A stretch of 32,833 nucleotides of DNA from Bacteroidota bacterium (lineage in GTDB: Bacteria > Bacteroidota > Bacteroidia > JABDFU01). The position numbers and the translations under genes were made by a program. The stretch is taken from NCBI GenBank assembly GCA_016183775.1, contig JACPDY010000052.1, forward strand, positions 1 through 32,833, read 5' to 3'. Numbering within the stretch: the first letter of the stretch is position 1; each line of letters opens with the position of its first letter. Positions 1 to 8,988 of this stretch are shown piece by piece. Under the pieces are notes generated by a model. That model saw only the letters and a list, made by a program, of their open reading frames with translations, made no database searches and had not been told where the DNA came from.

Positions 1-189
1 TGATGTTATGCTATTGGGATCAACCCCTATGAGTTTCGCTAAATCTCGTTTGGAAATAGAGCGACCATCTTCTCGCTTTATTTCAATAAGCATTAATAGC
101 CGTTTATTAATTGTATCACTGCTGTTTTTTCTCAGCTGGGTTAATTCCTTCACACTCTCTTTGATGTGTATTGTTTTTGCGAATGACAT
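1..189 (-). CDS. IS630-type transposase-like helix-turn-helix protein, 5' part only (cut by window edge)
   Basis: Reading from the ATG at 189 down to base 1 gives 63 uninterrupted codons with no stop, so the gene continues beyond the window. The protein starts MSFAKTIHIKESVKELTQLR and has a helix-turn-helix-like stretch near residues 43-62 (ISKRDLAKLIGVDPNSI). This opening resembles the N-terminal DNA-binding part of IS630-family transposases and related orphan helix-turn-helix proteins of Bacteroidota; that assignment is from memory of the family. The catalytic DDE domain, if present, would lie outside the window, so this could also be a stand-alone regulator. A canonical promoter and a dyad lie directly upstream (206-255). 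Confidence 0.6.
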   Translation of the reverse strand, partial: MSFAKTIHIKESVKELTQLRKNSSDTINKRLLMLIEIKREDGRSISKRDLAKLIGVDPNSITS

Positions 190-205
190 ATTGTTATATT
201 TATAG

Positions 206-255
206 TTTAGTCCAAAAATAATAAAAAAAATCTATTCTGCAAATATTGGACTTAA
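206..255 (-). promoter_or_regulatory. Bacteroidota-type promoter overlapped by an inverted repeat, for the helix-turn-helix gene
   Basis: On the minus strand a TTTG element (243-240) is followed after 19 bp by TATTTTTG (220-213), matching the Bacteroidota TTTG / N19-21 / TAnnTTTG consensus. The start codon at 189 would then have a leader of about 15-20 nt. Two 10-nt inverted arms, TTTAGTCCAA (206-215) and TTGGACTTAA (246-255), match at 9 of 10 positions and bracket the promoter. They could be an operator or an internal part of an insertion sequence end; the sequence does not decide. Confidence 0.5.
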
Positions 256-292
256 TTTTATTTATAATTGGTATAAAAACTTTTGACACATT

Positions 293-1546
293 TCATTTTT
301 CTTTTAACAACTTGCCTACAAACTCATTTATTTCCTCCACAAACTCGTCGTAGTATTTACCGGTAGCCGGCCCGCTAAAGCCTGTATGGATTTTTCTGAC
401 TTTCCCTTTTTTATCAATAAAAATTGTTGTGGGGTACGACATAATATGATTCAACATAGGAAGCGTTTTTGCTGCCACCTCCTTCTCGGAAGATGTTGCT
501 GCAATCAAGACATCATACCTGCAGTTAAACTTCTTTGTTACCCGCTGAACATTTGTAACAGCTTTGCTCATATCACCAGTACGCTCATAGGCCAATGCAA
601 CCACTTCAAGCCCTTTTGCTTTCTGTTTATCATAAAAACCCGCTAAAAACTTTGTCTCGTCAATACAGTTCGGACACCATGAACCCATGATCTGAACAAT
701 AACAACTTTGCCTTTATATTTTGGATCAGTGATCGAAACTTTTTTACCGGTCAGATCAGGAAATGAAAACTCGAATTTGTCAAACCCGGGTTTTAAAAAG
801 GTTAAAGAGTCAGGATCTCTTAATTCAAATCTGTCATTAATTTTCGCTTTCCACTTTTCATGTCCGTGCGAACCCGACCAGAAATCACCTTCAAGGGTGG
901 TATCAGGTTTCAATTTAGCTTTAAACATAAATGCATGGGCTCCATCAAAGCAGGAAAAGGAAAGTGTTTGATCATCAAGGAATGAGCCTGCAAGATACCG
1001 GTAATCGCCTGTTTCTGTTAATATTGTTCCTTCAACCCGGTCTCCTGCCTTGTTTCCATGTTCAACCAAACCGATTCCTTTATATTCATCAGCAGCGGAC
1101 GGATTGAAAGTCATTTCCCATTTGGTTTTAATGAGTGATGAATGCGATTCTGAAGCCTCACTATTTTTACCTGTCTTTGTTGCACTAAAAGGTAAAATGT
1201 TATTTGTTTTCCGGGCATGATTGATCCATGATCCTGAAATTGAATCCCCGGTTTTTTTACACTTGAATTCCGAATCGAAGACAGGCATTTTAAAACTCAG
1301 CGAATCTTTTGTTTCAGAAACCTGGCTTATTGTTATGCTCTCTTCGCCGTTATGAATAATAATTTGCTTCCCCGCTTTTGTGTTTAAAATTCCGAGGTCG
1401 AAATACAGAAGAGTACTGTCGTTTAATTTCAATTTTCCCAGCCACATAGTTTCCACCGGTTTTTTTTCAGTTGTGTTTTGCTGAGCGCTTATGCTGTAGT
1501 ATAGCAACAGGCCCGACAGAAGGGTGATGGTTCTCATTTTGTTCAT
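293..1546 (-). CDS. TlpA-like thioredoxin-fold protein, exported
   Basis: A 417-aa exported protein with an N-terminal signal peptide (residues 1 to about 21, ending SISAQ). Residues about 25-260 form a beta-rich region that I do not recognise. Residues about 265-410 form an AhpC/TSA/TlpA-type thioredoxin domain with the active site WCPNC (Cys291, Cys294) and the usual cis-proline segment YPTTIFIDKKG. Family members reduce disulfides or transfer electrons in the periplasm, often in envelope maturation or stress tolerance. The gene lies 31 bp downstream of the ALDH7 gene on the same strand and is probably the last gene of that operon. Two close Met codons open the ORF; the first has AGAAG about 6 bp upstream. 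The partner and true substrate cannot be read from the sequence. Confidence 0.85.
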   Translation of the reverse strand: MNKMRTITLLSGLLLYYSISAQQNTTEKKPVETMWLGKLKLNDSTLLYFDLGILNTKAGKQIIIHNGEESITISQVSETKDSLSFKMPVFDSEFKCKKTGDSISGSWINHARKTNNILPFSATKTGKNSEASESHSSLIKTKWEMTFNPSAADEYKGIGLVEHGNKAGDRVEGTILTETGDYRYLAGSFLDDQTLSFSCFDGAHAFMFKAKLKPDTTLEGDFWSGSHGHEKWKAKINDRFELRDPDSLTFLKPGFDKFEFSFPDLTGKKVSITDPKYKGKVVIVQIMGSWCPNCIDETKFLAGFYDKQKAKGLEVVALAYERTGDMSKAVTNVQRVTKKFNCRYDVLIAATSSEKEVAAKTLPMLNHIMSYPTTIFIDKKGKVRKIHTGFSGPATGKYYDEFVEEINEFVGKLLKEK

Positions 1547-1577
1547 TTGCTTCTTTTAATAAATTTTATTCCGAAAA

Positions 1578-3128
1578 CTAAACATTAAATTTTATTCCCT
1601 GTGCCAAAGGCAATTCCGTTCCGTAATTGATTGTATTGGTCTGCCTGCGCATATAGGCCTTCCAGGCATCGGAACCCGACTCGCGTCCGCCGCCGGTATC
1701 TTTCTCGCCGCCAAATGCCCCTCCTATTTCTGCACCAGAGGTCCCGATATTTACATTGGCAATCCCGCAATCCGAGCCTTCCGGAGAAAGGAATTTTTCA
1801 GTTTCCAGTATATTTCCGGAGAATATGGAGGATGACAATCCCTGCGGCACATCATTTTGCATTTGTATGGCCTCTTCAATTTTTGAATATTTCATTAAAT
1901 ACAATATCGGCGCAAATGTTTCTTCCTGAACTTTTTTATAGTAATTTTTTGCTTCAATGATACAGGGTGTTACGTAACAACCCGATTCAAAATCCTTACC
2001 TTTCAAAATCTCCCCGCCGCAAACTACTTTTCCTCCTTCAGCCTTCACTTCCTTTATCGCTTCCTCAAACATACGAACCGCCTGCTTATCAATAAGCGGT
2101 CCCACCATCGTTCCGTTTTCGAGCGGATGACCGATACGTATCTGTGAATAGGCTTTCTCTAATTTTTCTTTAAAGGCGGTGTAAATGCTGTCTTTTATTA
2201 TCAACCTGCGCGTAGTTGTACAGCGCTGACCCGCAGTGCCTGCTGCACCAAACAATACGGCTCTCAGCGCCATGTCCAGGTCCGCATGTTCGGTAATGAT
2301 AATGGCATTATTTCCGCCCAATTCCAGTAAAGAACGGCCCAGGCGCTGCGCAACTGTTGTTCCCACGTTGATTCCCATACGTGTTGAACCGGTAGCCGAT
2401 ACAAGCGGAATGCGCTTATCCTTACACATCAATTCCCCTATATGCGAATTACCAATAATTAAATTTACAACTCCTTCGGGCACGTCATTTCGTTTTAATA
2501 CTCCGGCAATTATATTTTGACAAGCGATGCCGCATAATGGTGTTTTCTCAGAAGGTTTCCAAACCACCACATCACCGCATATAAGTGCCAACATGGCGTT
2601 CCAGCTCCATACGGCGACAGGAAAATTAAAGGCTGATATTATTCCAACAATGCCAAGCGGGTGCCATTGTTCATACATACGGTGCTTAGGCCGTTCGGAA
2701 TGCATGGTTAAACCGTACAACTGGCGGGACAACCCAACCGCGAAATCACATATATCGATCATTTCCTGCACTTCACCCAGACCTTCCTGATATATCTTTC
2801 CCGTTTCATACGACACCAATTTTCCCAAGGCTTCTTTATTTCTTCTTAATTCCTCCGCCATTTGCCTTACAATTTCTCCGCGCGCCGGAGCCGGGATCAG
2901 CCTCCAGGTAACAAAAGCCCCTTCCGCGACTTTCATCATTTTCTCATAATCAATTTTTGTTGCCTGGTTCACAATACCTATCAACTCTCCATCGGACGGA
3001 GAATAAGAATCGATACGGTCGCCCTTTGTATCGTACCATTTTACACCTGTACTTATCCCCTTATTGAGGCGTTTCAAACCAAGCTCCTGCAGAGCTTGTG
3101 CAATTCCATATTTATCCTTTGCTGCCAT
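1578..3128 (-). CDS. amaB: ALDH7-family dehydrogenase (L-piperidine-6-carboxylate / alpha-aminoadipate semialdehyde dehydrogenase)
   Basis: A 516-aa NAD(P)-dependent aldehyde dehydrogenase closely resembling the antiquitin (ALDH7) family along its full length. The family oxidises alpha-aminoadipate semialdehyde (in equilibrium with piperidine-6-carboxylate) in lysine breakdown. Visible landmarks are the catalytic glutamate in LELGGNNA (Glu269), the catalytic cysteine in GQRCTTTRR (Cys303, 34 residues later as in the family), and the C-terminal segments ETFAPILY, GSDCGIANVNIGTSGAEIGG and GGGRESGSDAWK, which are typical of ALDH7. It is cytosolic with no signal peptide. It starts 4 bp after the stop of the TPR membrane protein gene, so the two are almost certainly co-transcribed, although no functional link is obvious. 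Family assignment is firm; substrate is inferred from the family. Confidence 0.93.
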   Translation of the reverse strand: MAAKDKYGIAQALQELGLKRLNKGISTGVKWYDTKGDRIDSYSPSDGELIGIVNQATKIDYEKMMKVAEGAFVTWRLIPAPARGEIVRQMAEELRRNKEALGKLVSYETGKIYQEGLGEVQEMIDICDFAVGLSRQLYGLTMHSERPKHRMYEQWHPLGIVGIISAFNFPVAVWSWNAMLALICGDVVVWKPSEKTPLCGIACQNIIAGVLKRNDVPEGVVNLIIGNSHIGELMCKDKRIPLVSATGSTRMGINVGTTVAQRLGRSLLELGGNNAIIITEHADLDMALRAVLFGAAGTAGQRCTTTRRLIIKDSIYTAFKEKLEKAYSQIRIGHPLENGTMVGPLIDKQAVRMFEEAIKEVKAEGGKVVCGGEILKGKDFESGCYVTPCIIEAKNYYKKVQEETFAPILYLMKYSKIEEAIQMQNDVPQGLSSSIFSGNILETEKFLSPEGSDCGIANVNIGTSGAEIGGAFGGEKDTGGGRESGSDAWKAYMRRQTNTINYGTELPLAQGIKFNV

Positions 3129-3132
3129 ATTT

Positions 3133-5169
3133 CTATTTGCTTTGAACGGGTTGACCCGCGATGATCTTTTTTAATTCCATGTAGCCTTGTTGTGCCTGCT
3201 GGTGGTCGGGTTTGAGCTCAAGTGTTTTCCCCCATGCCTGCAACGCCTTCTGGTAATCATTAATGGTGAAGTATGCCCCGCCAATGTTATACCAGATCTC
3301 CGGGTTATTTGGAGCGATCTGTTTTGCTTTTTCCATTTCGGCAATGGCTTCCATTACCTTTTGGTTCTTGCCCAGGTCGAGTCCACGGTTCAGATAACCA
3401 GTGGCGAGAATATCCTTATACCTTGGTATATCAGGGTAATGCGGATAATATACTTCCACCATATCCCAGTTGGCTTTTGTTTTTTCCAGGTCATCCAATT
3501 TGTAATAAGCCAAACCACGATTTATGTAGCTTGTTACATAACGGGGGTGTATGGCAATCGCTTTATCAAGATACCCGATCGCTTTCGCGAGCAACTCCTT
3601 TTGCTTTGCTTTGTTCTCCGGACGTTCCGAAAGATCAATGTAGCGTGCGCCTGCATTACCATTAGCTAAAGTACTACCGGGAACTGTTTTTACATCTTTT
3701 GTGAATAATGTTATGTCATTTTTCCATTCCGCATTGCGCTCAATGGTTTTGAAAGCGCTCGCTACAATAACTATAACAAGAAGTCCCAACAGGACTATGC
3801 GTCGTGAAGCATCGGTTATCCGCATTTTTTCAACCCCTTTTACCAGCAGGAAAGCGAGAGCTATAACAAAACCAACAGAAGAATGATAGATCAGGCGCTC
3901 GCCCATGGTAGCGCCGATGTTCAAAAAAATATTGCAGACCAGAAATAAATTCATCAGGTAAAATGCAATAGCGAAAGACAATACATGCCGCTTCTTAAAA
4001 AGCTTTATCCCCGCGATAATCATTCCTACGTGAACAATTAGCGAAAGCCAAACGATCGGATTGGCAAAATCCTTGTAAGGAATAGCGTTGTATGAATAGT
4101 CCGCCGACAATGGATGGGGGAATATCAATAGTTTAAGGTAGTTGAGTGTGGTGGATATCTCTGTGGCGATTTTCTGCGCTTTGGTGGCAAATAAATACGG
4201 GTTGTTCAACACCTCATTGTCAGGAACATTTGCTTTCAGCACCACGATAGAAAGACGGATCACAAGGTAAATAACCACCACAAGGGTATATGGCAGAAAC
4301 GCCTTTATGCCGTTTTTAAACGAATGGTTTTTGAAGAGATAAAAGGCAAGCGGAAGCAGGACGATGAGTGTGATGGCATATTCCTTTGATAATAGGGCGA
4401 GAAAGAAACACAACAAAGCTTTAAGCAAGGTTGCTTTTTTATTATCATCCTTATACCGGAAGGCATAAATAAAAGTCAAGCAAATAAAGAGCAGGGACAT
4501 GATCTCGTCACGACTTTTCACATTAGCCACTACCTCTGTGTGGAGCGGATGAATGGTAAACAAAAGTGCGGCAATAAAAGCGATGTCCGGCTCCAGCGGG
4601 AAAACAATATTTCTTAAAAAGTAAAGCAATATTATAACGGAAAGAATGTATATCAATACATTTATAACATGTCGGACATGCATACCATATATCGCGCAAT
4701 CCATTTCATTCCACAGGCTGTCACCGTTCAGATCCTCTTCAACATCCGTTTTCCCGTTCCCGTTTTTATCCCAGCAATTGGGAATTGCTTTTCCGTCGGG
4801 ATTGGTGCCCATAAATTGTTGCTCAATGGCGAAAGTAACGATTGACAAAGGACGATAACGACCGCCTGAAAGCTGATCCTTAGCATTCATCGACCGATAA
4901 AAACTATCATAAGCATCTTTGCTTAATATTTTCGGAATGCCTTTTATTCCCTGCTGAACATATTCATTTTTTATGATAACTATACCATCATCTAACGCGA
5001 ACTCATTAAAAAATGAATTGAAGTAAAATACAAACCCGATTATCGATAGTATGATGGCCTGCGCGCGAAAGCCGGAAAACGAGAACAAAGAAGATGGCTG
5101 TAACGGAAGCCGGGCCTCTGTAACTCTTTCTTCTTTAGCCGGTTTTGGTTTGTTACTATGTTTGGCCAT
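3133..5169 (-). CDS. TMTC-like (GT-C fold) membrane protein with C-terminal TPR repeats
   Basis: A 678-aa polytopic protein. A short cytoplasmic tail precedes a first membrane segment (residues about 36-52), followed by the acidic pair FALDDG (Asp60-Asp61) expected of a GT-C glycosyltransferase first loop, the YRPLSIVTFA segment (about 105-114), and HPLHTEVVANVKSRDEIM, the hallmark of TMTC/DUF1736 proteins. Roughly ten further membrane segments follow, then a TPR domain from about residue 500 to the end with at least four repeats. TMTC proteins in animals are O-mannosyltransferases; bacterial homologues are mostly uncharacterised, so transfer of a lipid-linked sugar is inference. Residues 134-157 contain two EF-hand-like loops (DKNGNGKTDVEE and DLNGDSLWNEMD) in the first outer loop. 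It heads the operon with the ALDH7 gene. Confidence 0.85.
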   Translation of the reverse strand: MAKHSNKPKPAKEERVTEARLPLQPSSLFSFSGFRAQAIILSIIGFVFYFNSFFNEFALDDGIVIIKNEYVQQGIKGIPKILSKDAYDSFYRSMNAKDQLSGGRYRPLSIVTFAIEQQFMGTNPDGKAIPNCWDKNGNGKTDVEEDLNGDSLWNEMDCAIYGMHVRHVINVLIYILSVIILLYFLRNIVFPLEPDIAFIAALLFTIHPLHTEVVANVKSRDEIMSLLFICLTFIYAFRYKDDNKKATLLKALLCFFLALLSKEYAITLIVLLPLAFYLFKNHSFKNGIKAFLPYTLVVVIYLVIRLSIVVLKANVPDNEVLNNPYLFATKAQKIATEISTTLNYLKLLIFPHPLSADYSYNAIPYKDFANPIVWLSLIVHVGMIIAGIKLFKKRHVLSFAIAFYLMNLFLVCNIFLNIGATMGERLIYHSSVGFVIALAFLLVKGVEKMRITDASRRIVLLGLLVIVIVASAFKTIERNAEWKNDITLFTKDVKTVPGSTLANGNAGARYIDLSERPENKAKQKELLAKAIGYLDKAIAIHPRYVTSYINRGLAYYKLDDLEKTKANWDMVEVYYPHYPDIPRYKDILATGYLNRGLDLGKNQKVMEAIAEMEKAKQIAPNNPEIWYNIGGAYFTINDYQKALQAWGKTLELKPDHQQAQQGYMELKKIIAGQPVQSK

Positions 5170-5176
5170 TGGGTTA

Positions 5177-5184
5177 CAAAATTA
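5177..5184 (-). promoter_or_regulatory. -7 element of the promoter for the TMTC-like operon
   Basis: The minus strand reads TAATTTTG here, an exact TAnnTTTG match 7 bp upstream of the ATG at 5169. No good TTTG is seen at the usual distance, so it may be weak, and it leaves almost no leader. Confidence 0.3.
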
Positions 5185-5206
5185 CATTTTTTACCGCCTT
5201 AATTGC

Positions 5207-5214
5207 TACCTTTG
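5207..5214 (+). promoter_or_regulatory. -7 element of the promoter for the NtrY-like kinase
   Basis: TACCTTTG matches the Bacteroidota TAnnTTTG consensus and is followed by C, as is common. It lies 18 bp before the TTG start codon at 5233. No clear TTTG occurs 19-21 bp upstream. It faces away from the element at 5177-5184, making a compact divergent promoter region of 63 bp. Confidence 0.4.
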
Positions 5215-5232
5215 CCTTTAATTTTTTGACTC

Positions 5233-8200
5233 TTGAAATGGTTCTCCTCATACTCCTTTCGCCTTTTATTATCGGGGCTTGCCGCAATTTTACTCAGTTA
5301 TGTATTTCACGGACCATCCAATACGGATCACACTCCTGAGCTTCAAAAATTTGAATCCGTTTTGCATAAAAAAGAGTTGCAGCTCGAACACGAGTTAGCG
5401 GTGCTGGCCGACCGGGCTTCGAAAGAAAGCTACACCCGTTTATTCACCGAAAAACCCGAATACTACAATAAACTTTATAAGGAGTTTGGTTATGTACTGT
5501 TGATCTATGAGAACGACACCTTAAAATTCTGGTCCGACAATTCAGCTGCAGTAGAAAACCAGATGAAAACAGTTTGCCTTGATGACAAGCTGGCCCGGCT
5601 GCGCAACGGCTGGTTCGAAGTTATCCGTACAAAATCATCCGCGTCTACCAAAAACTGTATCGGACTATTCCTGATCAAAACCGATTACCCTTATCAGAAC
5701 GATTATCTCCTTAACAAATTTCAAAAACAGTTCTCATTGTCCAGCGATACACGCCTTTTAAAAGGCAACAGCGCTGATGTGCTTGCTGTTCATGACCATT
5801 CCGGAAATTACCTGTTCACGTTAAAGTTCAATGAAAGCAACGAAGCTGCTTTCATGGTATACAGCTGGCCGATAGTTCTGGAGCTTACCGGCCTTCTTCT
5901 GCTTGTACTGGGACTCTGTTTATTATTTGATCCATCGCTGCATATCAATGTGTATAATCCCTTTAAAGCTCTGCCCTTTATTTTCAGCCTGGCGGCTTTG
6001 CGTTTTATAACTATAAAATTTCATCTGCCCGAAGCGCTTTATTCTACTCCCTTATTCGGGCCCCAGTTTTATGGCGATGCCACTTCCTTTTGGCTGCCCT
6101 CATTGGGCGACCTGCTTTTAAACACTTTATTCATCCTTGCGATCGGGATCTATTTGAACTTATCTACAGCCGCGGGACATGAAAATAAGATCTTAAAAAA
6201 TAAATTCATAATTGCAACCCTCCTGCTCTTCGCACTTTTCTGCGGCTCACTTATTATAAACAAATTTTTTATCAGCCTTATCGAAAATTCCAACATTTCA
6301 TTTAACATAAATAATATCTTCAGCCTTAATGCCATAAGTTATACGGGGTTTGTAATTGTTGCCCTGTTACTACTTTCCTTTTTTCTTGCTGCCAATAGGG
6401 CTGTCAACGTAGTTAATGATTTACAGTTGTCGTTAAGATCACGTATTAATTCTTTTTTTATTGCGGCAATCCTTTTCTCGGTCATTTGTCATATCATCGG
6501 CTATGTCGATTGGATCTATATTTCAATGCCGCTTATTATAACGATAAGTGTTTACATTGTTAAAAATAAGGCGTCCCGCGGCGGCTATTCATTTCCCGAT
6601 ATTGTACTCATTGTATTACTGTTTTCCATATACAGTGTACACACATTCACTAAGGAACTGCGCGGGAAAGAACATGAAAACCGTATTGTAATTGCCGAAA
6701 AGCTGGCAGCGGATAAGGACCCATTGACAGAACACCTGTTCACGGAAGTGGAAGAAAAGCTGAACTCAGACAGCTTACTCGTCAGCTACCTGCTGCAGCC
6801 CGAAAAGGACATTAATGCGTTTGAAAAACGTTTACGTCAGAATTATTTTGGCGGTTATTGGGACAAATACAACATACGATTTACCGTGTTCGATACACTT
6901 TGCCGGGTACTGGTAAAACCCGCCGGCTCTACCATTGAAAACAACACTTATTACGATGAGATCATTGAGCGGGAAGGCCAGGAAACGGCCAGCGAACATT
7001 TTTATTTTTTAAAAAATAATTCAGGGAAAATAAGCTACATGGCCAAATTGCCCGTCACAATTGATAAATACGGGAAACGAAAACTGGCTACCATATATGC
7101 TGAACTGGACACCCGTTTCCTGCCAGAAGAGATCGGGTTCCCTGAATTATTACTCGACCGGAACATGGGGATTGACCGGGACCTCTTTAATTATTCATAC
7201 GCAAAGTATAAGAACAACGTATTGATCAGTCAATACGGCAAATTCCGGTTCAGTTTAACCCCCCGGCAATTTATCACAGGTGGAACAGACGTTACTTTTA
7301 CCGACATCGATGGATATAACCACCTGAGTTTTTCACCAAACAGATCCACCGTAGTGGTCATCAGCCAGCCCTCGCAAACATTACTTGATATGGTAACCTT
7401 TTTCTCCTACCTCTTTAGTTTTTTTAGCCTTATCGTTCTGATTGTAATAATCGTCCGGCAGGTGATCCGCGGCAGCTTATTCGATCATAACAGCTTTAAA
7501 TACCGGATACAGTTCTTACTTGTGCTTATTGTGCTGGTTTCACTTGCTTTATTCGGCACAGGCACAATAATTTATATTAAACAGCAATATGAAGTGAAGA
7601 ACAGGGAAAGTATCAGTGAAAAGATCAACTCAGTATCTGTTGAACTGGGAAGTAAACTTGGTGAGGAATCGGTACTCAATAGCGGCTTCAAAGAATATGC
7701 TAATTATTTTCTTAAAAAACTTTCGTCAGTGTTTTTTACAGATGTTAACCTGTACGATCTTAACGGCAATGTTTATGCCTCTTCCCAGCCCAAGATCTTT
7801 GAAGAGGGTCTCGCCTCTACTAAAATGAACCCGGATGCGTATCTCGAGATGGCCATTCAGCAAAAGACTCAATACATACATGATGAAGAGATCGGCAGCC
7901 TGGAATACCTCTCGGCCTATGTTCCCTTTAAAGGAAAAGACGGGGAACTGCTGGCCTATATTAACCTGCCTTACTTTGCCAAGCAAACTGAACTGGAAAA
8001 AGAGATTGCCGGCTTTCTCGTCGCGTTAATCAATATTTACGTTTTACTCTTTGCTCTTTCCGTTTTAATGGCCATTTTTATTTCCAATTATGTAACACGC
8101 CCGCTTAAACTTATACAGGACAAACTCGGCAAGATCCAATTGGGAAAAATAAATGATCCTATCGACTGGACCGATAATGACGAAATAGGCAGCCTTGTAA

Positions 8201-8934
8201 AAGAATACAACCGCATGATCATGGAGCTGACCAAAAGCGCCGACCTGCTTGCCCGGTCGGAGCGGGAAAGTGCCTGGCGCGAAATGGCCAAACAGGTGGC
8301 GCATGAAATAAAAAATCCACTTACCCCGATGAAGCTTAGTGTACAACATTTGCAACGTATGTGGAGTGACAAGACACCTGACCGGGAACAAAAGCTTCAG
8401 CGAATTACCAATACCCTCATCGAGCAGATCGATGCCTTGTCATCCATTGCAAGCGCATTTTCGAGTTTTGCAAAAATGCCTAAACCCAACAATGAAAAAA
8501 TTGACTTAAATAATATTTTACAGAACGCTATTTCTTTATTCAAGGAAACAGATGGTTCAACTTTTCAATATACGAATGAAACAGAAGGTGAAGCATGCGT
8601 ATTTGCCGATAAAGAACAATTACTTCGTGTCTTTAACAACCTGATAAAAAACGCAACTCAGGCAATACCAGAAACCCAGGAGGGACGGATAAAAGTATCG
8701 TTGACAAGGGAGAATGATCATTACCTGGTAAAAGTGGAGGATAACGGCAATGGAATCAGTAATGATTTTATTGATAAAATATTTACTCCGAATTTCACAA
8801 CCAAAACGGCCGGAATGGGACTGGGACTCGTTATGGCGAAAAACATCATTGAAAGTTGCGGCGGGAAAATATGGTTTAAAACAGAAGAGGGAAAAGGGAC
8901 TACATTTTATGTCTCGATCCCTTGTTGTAAATAA
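5233..8934 (+). CDS. NtrY-like membrane sensor histidine kinase, very large
   Basis: A 1233-aa sensor kinase of the NtrY type. One membrane segment near residues 9-25 is followed by an outer domain, a block of about seven membrane helices (about 212-470), a second outer domain (about 475-718), two helices (about 720-745 and 760-785), a third outer domain (about 786-915), a final helix (about 921-946), HAMP, and the kinase core. The phospho-acceptor is His1024 in QVAHEIKNPLTPMK; the ATP-binding part has Asn1140 (NLIKNATQ), Asp1170 (DNGNG) and GMGLGL at 1194-1199, all intact. The ORF has no Met before about residue 110, and the N-terminal helix lies in frame with the TTG at 5233, so TTG is the likely start. 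No response regulator gene adjoins it. The signal sensed is unknown; regulation of nitrogen or envelope functions is only suggested by family resemblance. Confidence 0.9.
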   Translation: MKWFSSYSFRLLLSGLAAILLSYVFHGPSNTDHTPELQKFESVLHKKELQLEHELAVLADRASKESYTRLFTEKPEYYNKLYKEFGYVLLIYENDTLKFWSDNSAAVENQMKTVCLDDKLARLRNGWFEVIRTKSSASTKNCIGLFLIKTDYPYQNDYLLNKFQKQFSLSSDTRLLKGNSADVLAVHDHSGNYLFTLKFNESNEAAFMVYSWPIVLELTGLLLLVLGLCLLFDPSLHINVYNPFKALPFIFSLAALRFITIKFHLPEALYSTPLFGPQFYGDATSFWLPSLGDLLLNTLFILAIGIYLNLSTAAGHENKILKNKFIIATLLLFALFCGSLIINKFFISLIENSNISFNINNIFSLNAISYTGFVIVALLLLSFFLAANRAVNVVNDLQLSLRSRINSFFIAAILFSVICHIIGYVDWIYISMPLIITISVYIVKNKASRGGYSFPDIVLIVLLFSIYSVHTFTKELRGKEHENRIVIAEKLAADKDPLTEHLFTEVEEKLNSDSLLVSYLLQPEKDINAFEKRLRQNYFGGYWDKYNIRFTVFDTLCRVLVKPAGSTIENNTYYDEIIEREGQETASEHFYFLKNNSGKISYMAKLPVTIDKYGKRKLATIYAELDTRFLPEEIGFPELLLDRNMGIDRDLFNYSYAKYKNNVLISQYGKFRFSLTPRQFITGGTDVTFTDIDGYNHLSFSPNRSTVVVISQPSQTLLDMVTFFSYLFSFFSLIVLIVIIVRQVIRGSLFDHNSFKYRIQFLLVLIVLVSLALFGTGTIIYIKQQYEVKNRESISEKINSVSVELGSKLGEESVLNSGFKEYANYFLKKLSSVFFTDVNLYDLNGNVYASSQPKIFEEGLASTKMNPDAYLEMAIQQKTQYIHDEEIGSLEYLSAYVPFKGKDGELLAYINLPYFAKQTELEKEIAGFLVALINIYVLLFALSVLMAIFISNYVTRPLKLIQDKLGKIQLGKINDPIDWTDNDEIGSLVKEYNRMIMELTKSADLLARSERESAWREMAKQVAHEIKNPLTPMKLSVQHLQRMWSDKTPDREQKLQRITNTLIEQIDALSSIASAFSSFAKMPKPNNEKIDLNNILQNAISLFKETDGSTFQYTNETEGEACVFADKEQLLRVFNNLIKNATQAIPETQEGRIKVSLTRENDHYLVKVEDNGNGISNDFIDKIFTPNFTTKTAGMGLGLVMAKNIIESCGGKIWFKTEEGKGTTFYVSIPCCK

Positions 8935-8988
8935 AGCTTTGTGAGTATTGTTGCATTGCAGAAAAATAAGAAACAGCAGAAAAGACGT

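Noticed and set aside
8-205. A 65-aa plus-strand frame at the left edge
   Set aside because: It is the antisense of the helix-turn-helix gene, which has a canonical promoter and a recognisable motif on the other strand.
8941-8988. GTG start adding 16 residues to PurN
   Set aside because: The extra residues are not seen in the family, and the ATG at 8989 directly precedes the first conserved strand.
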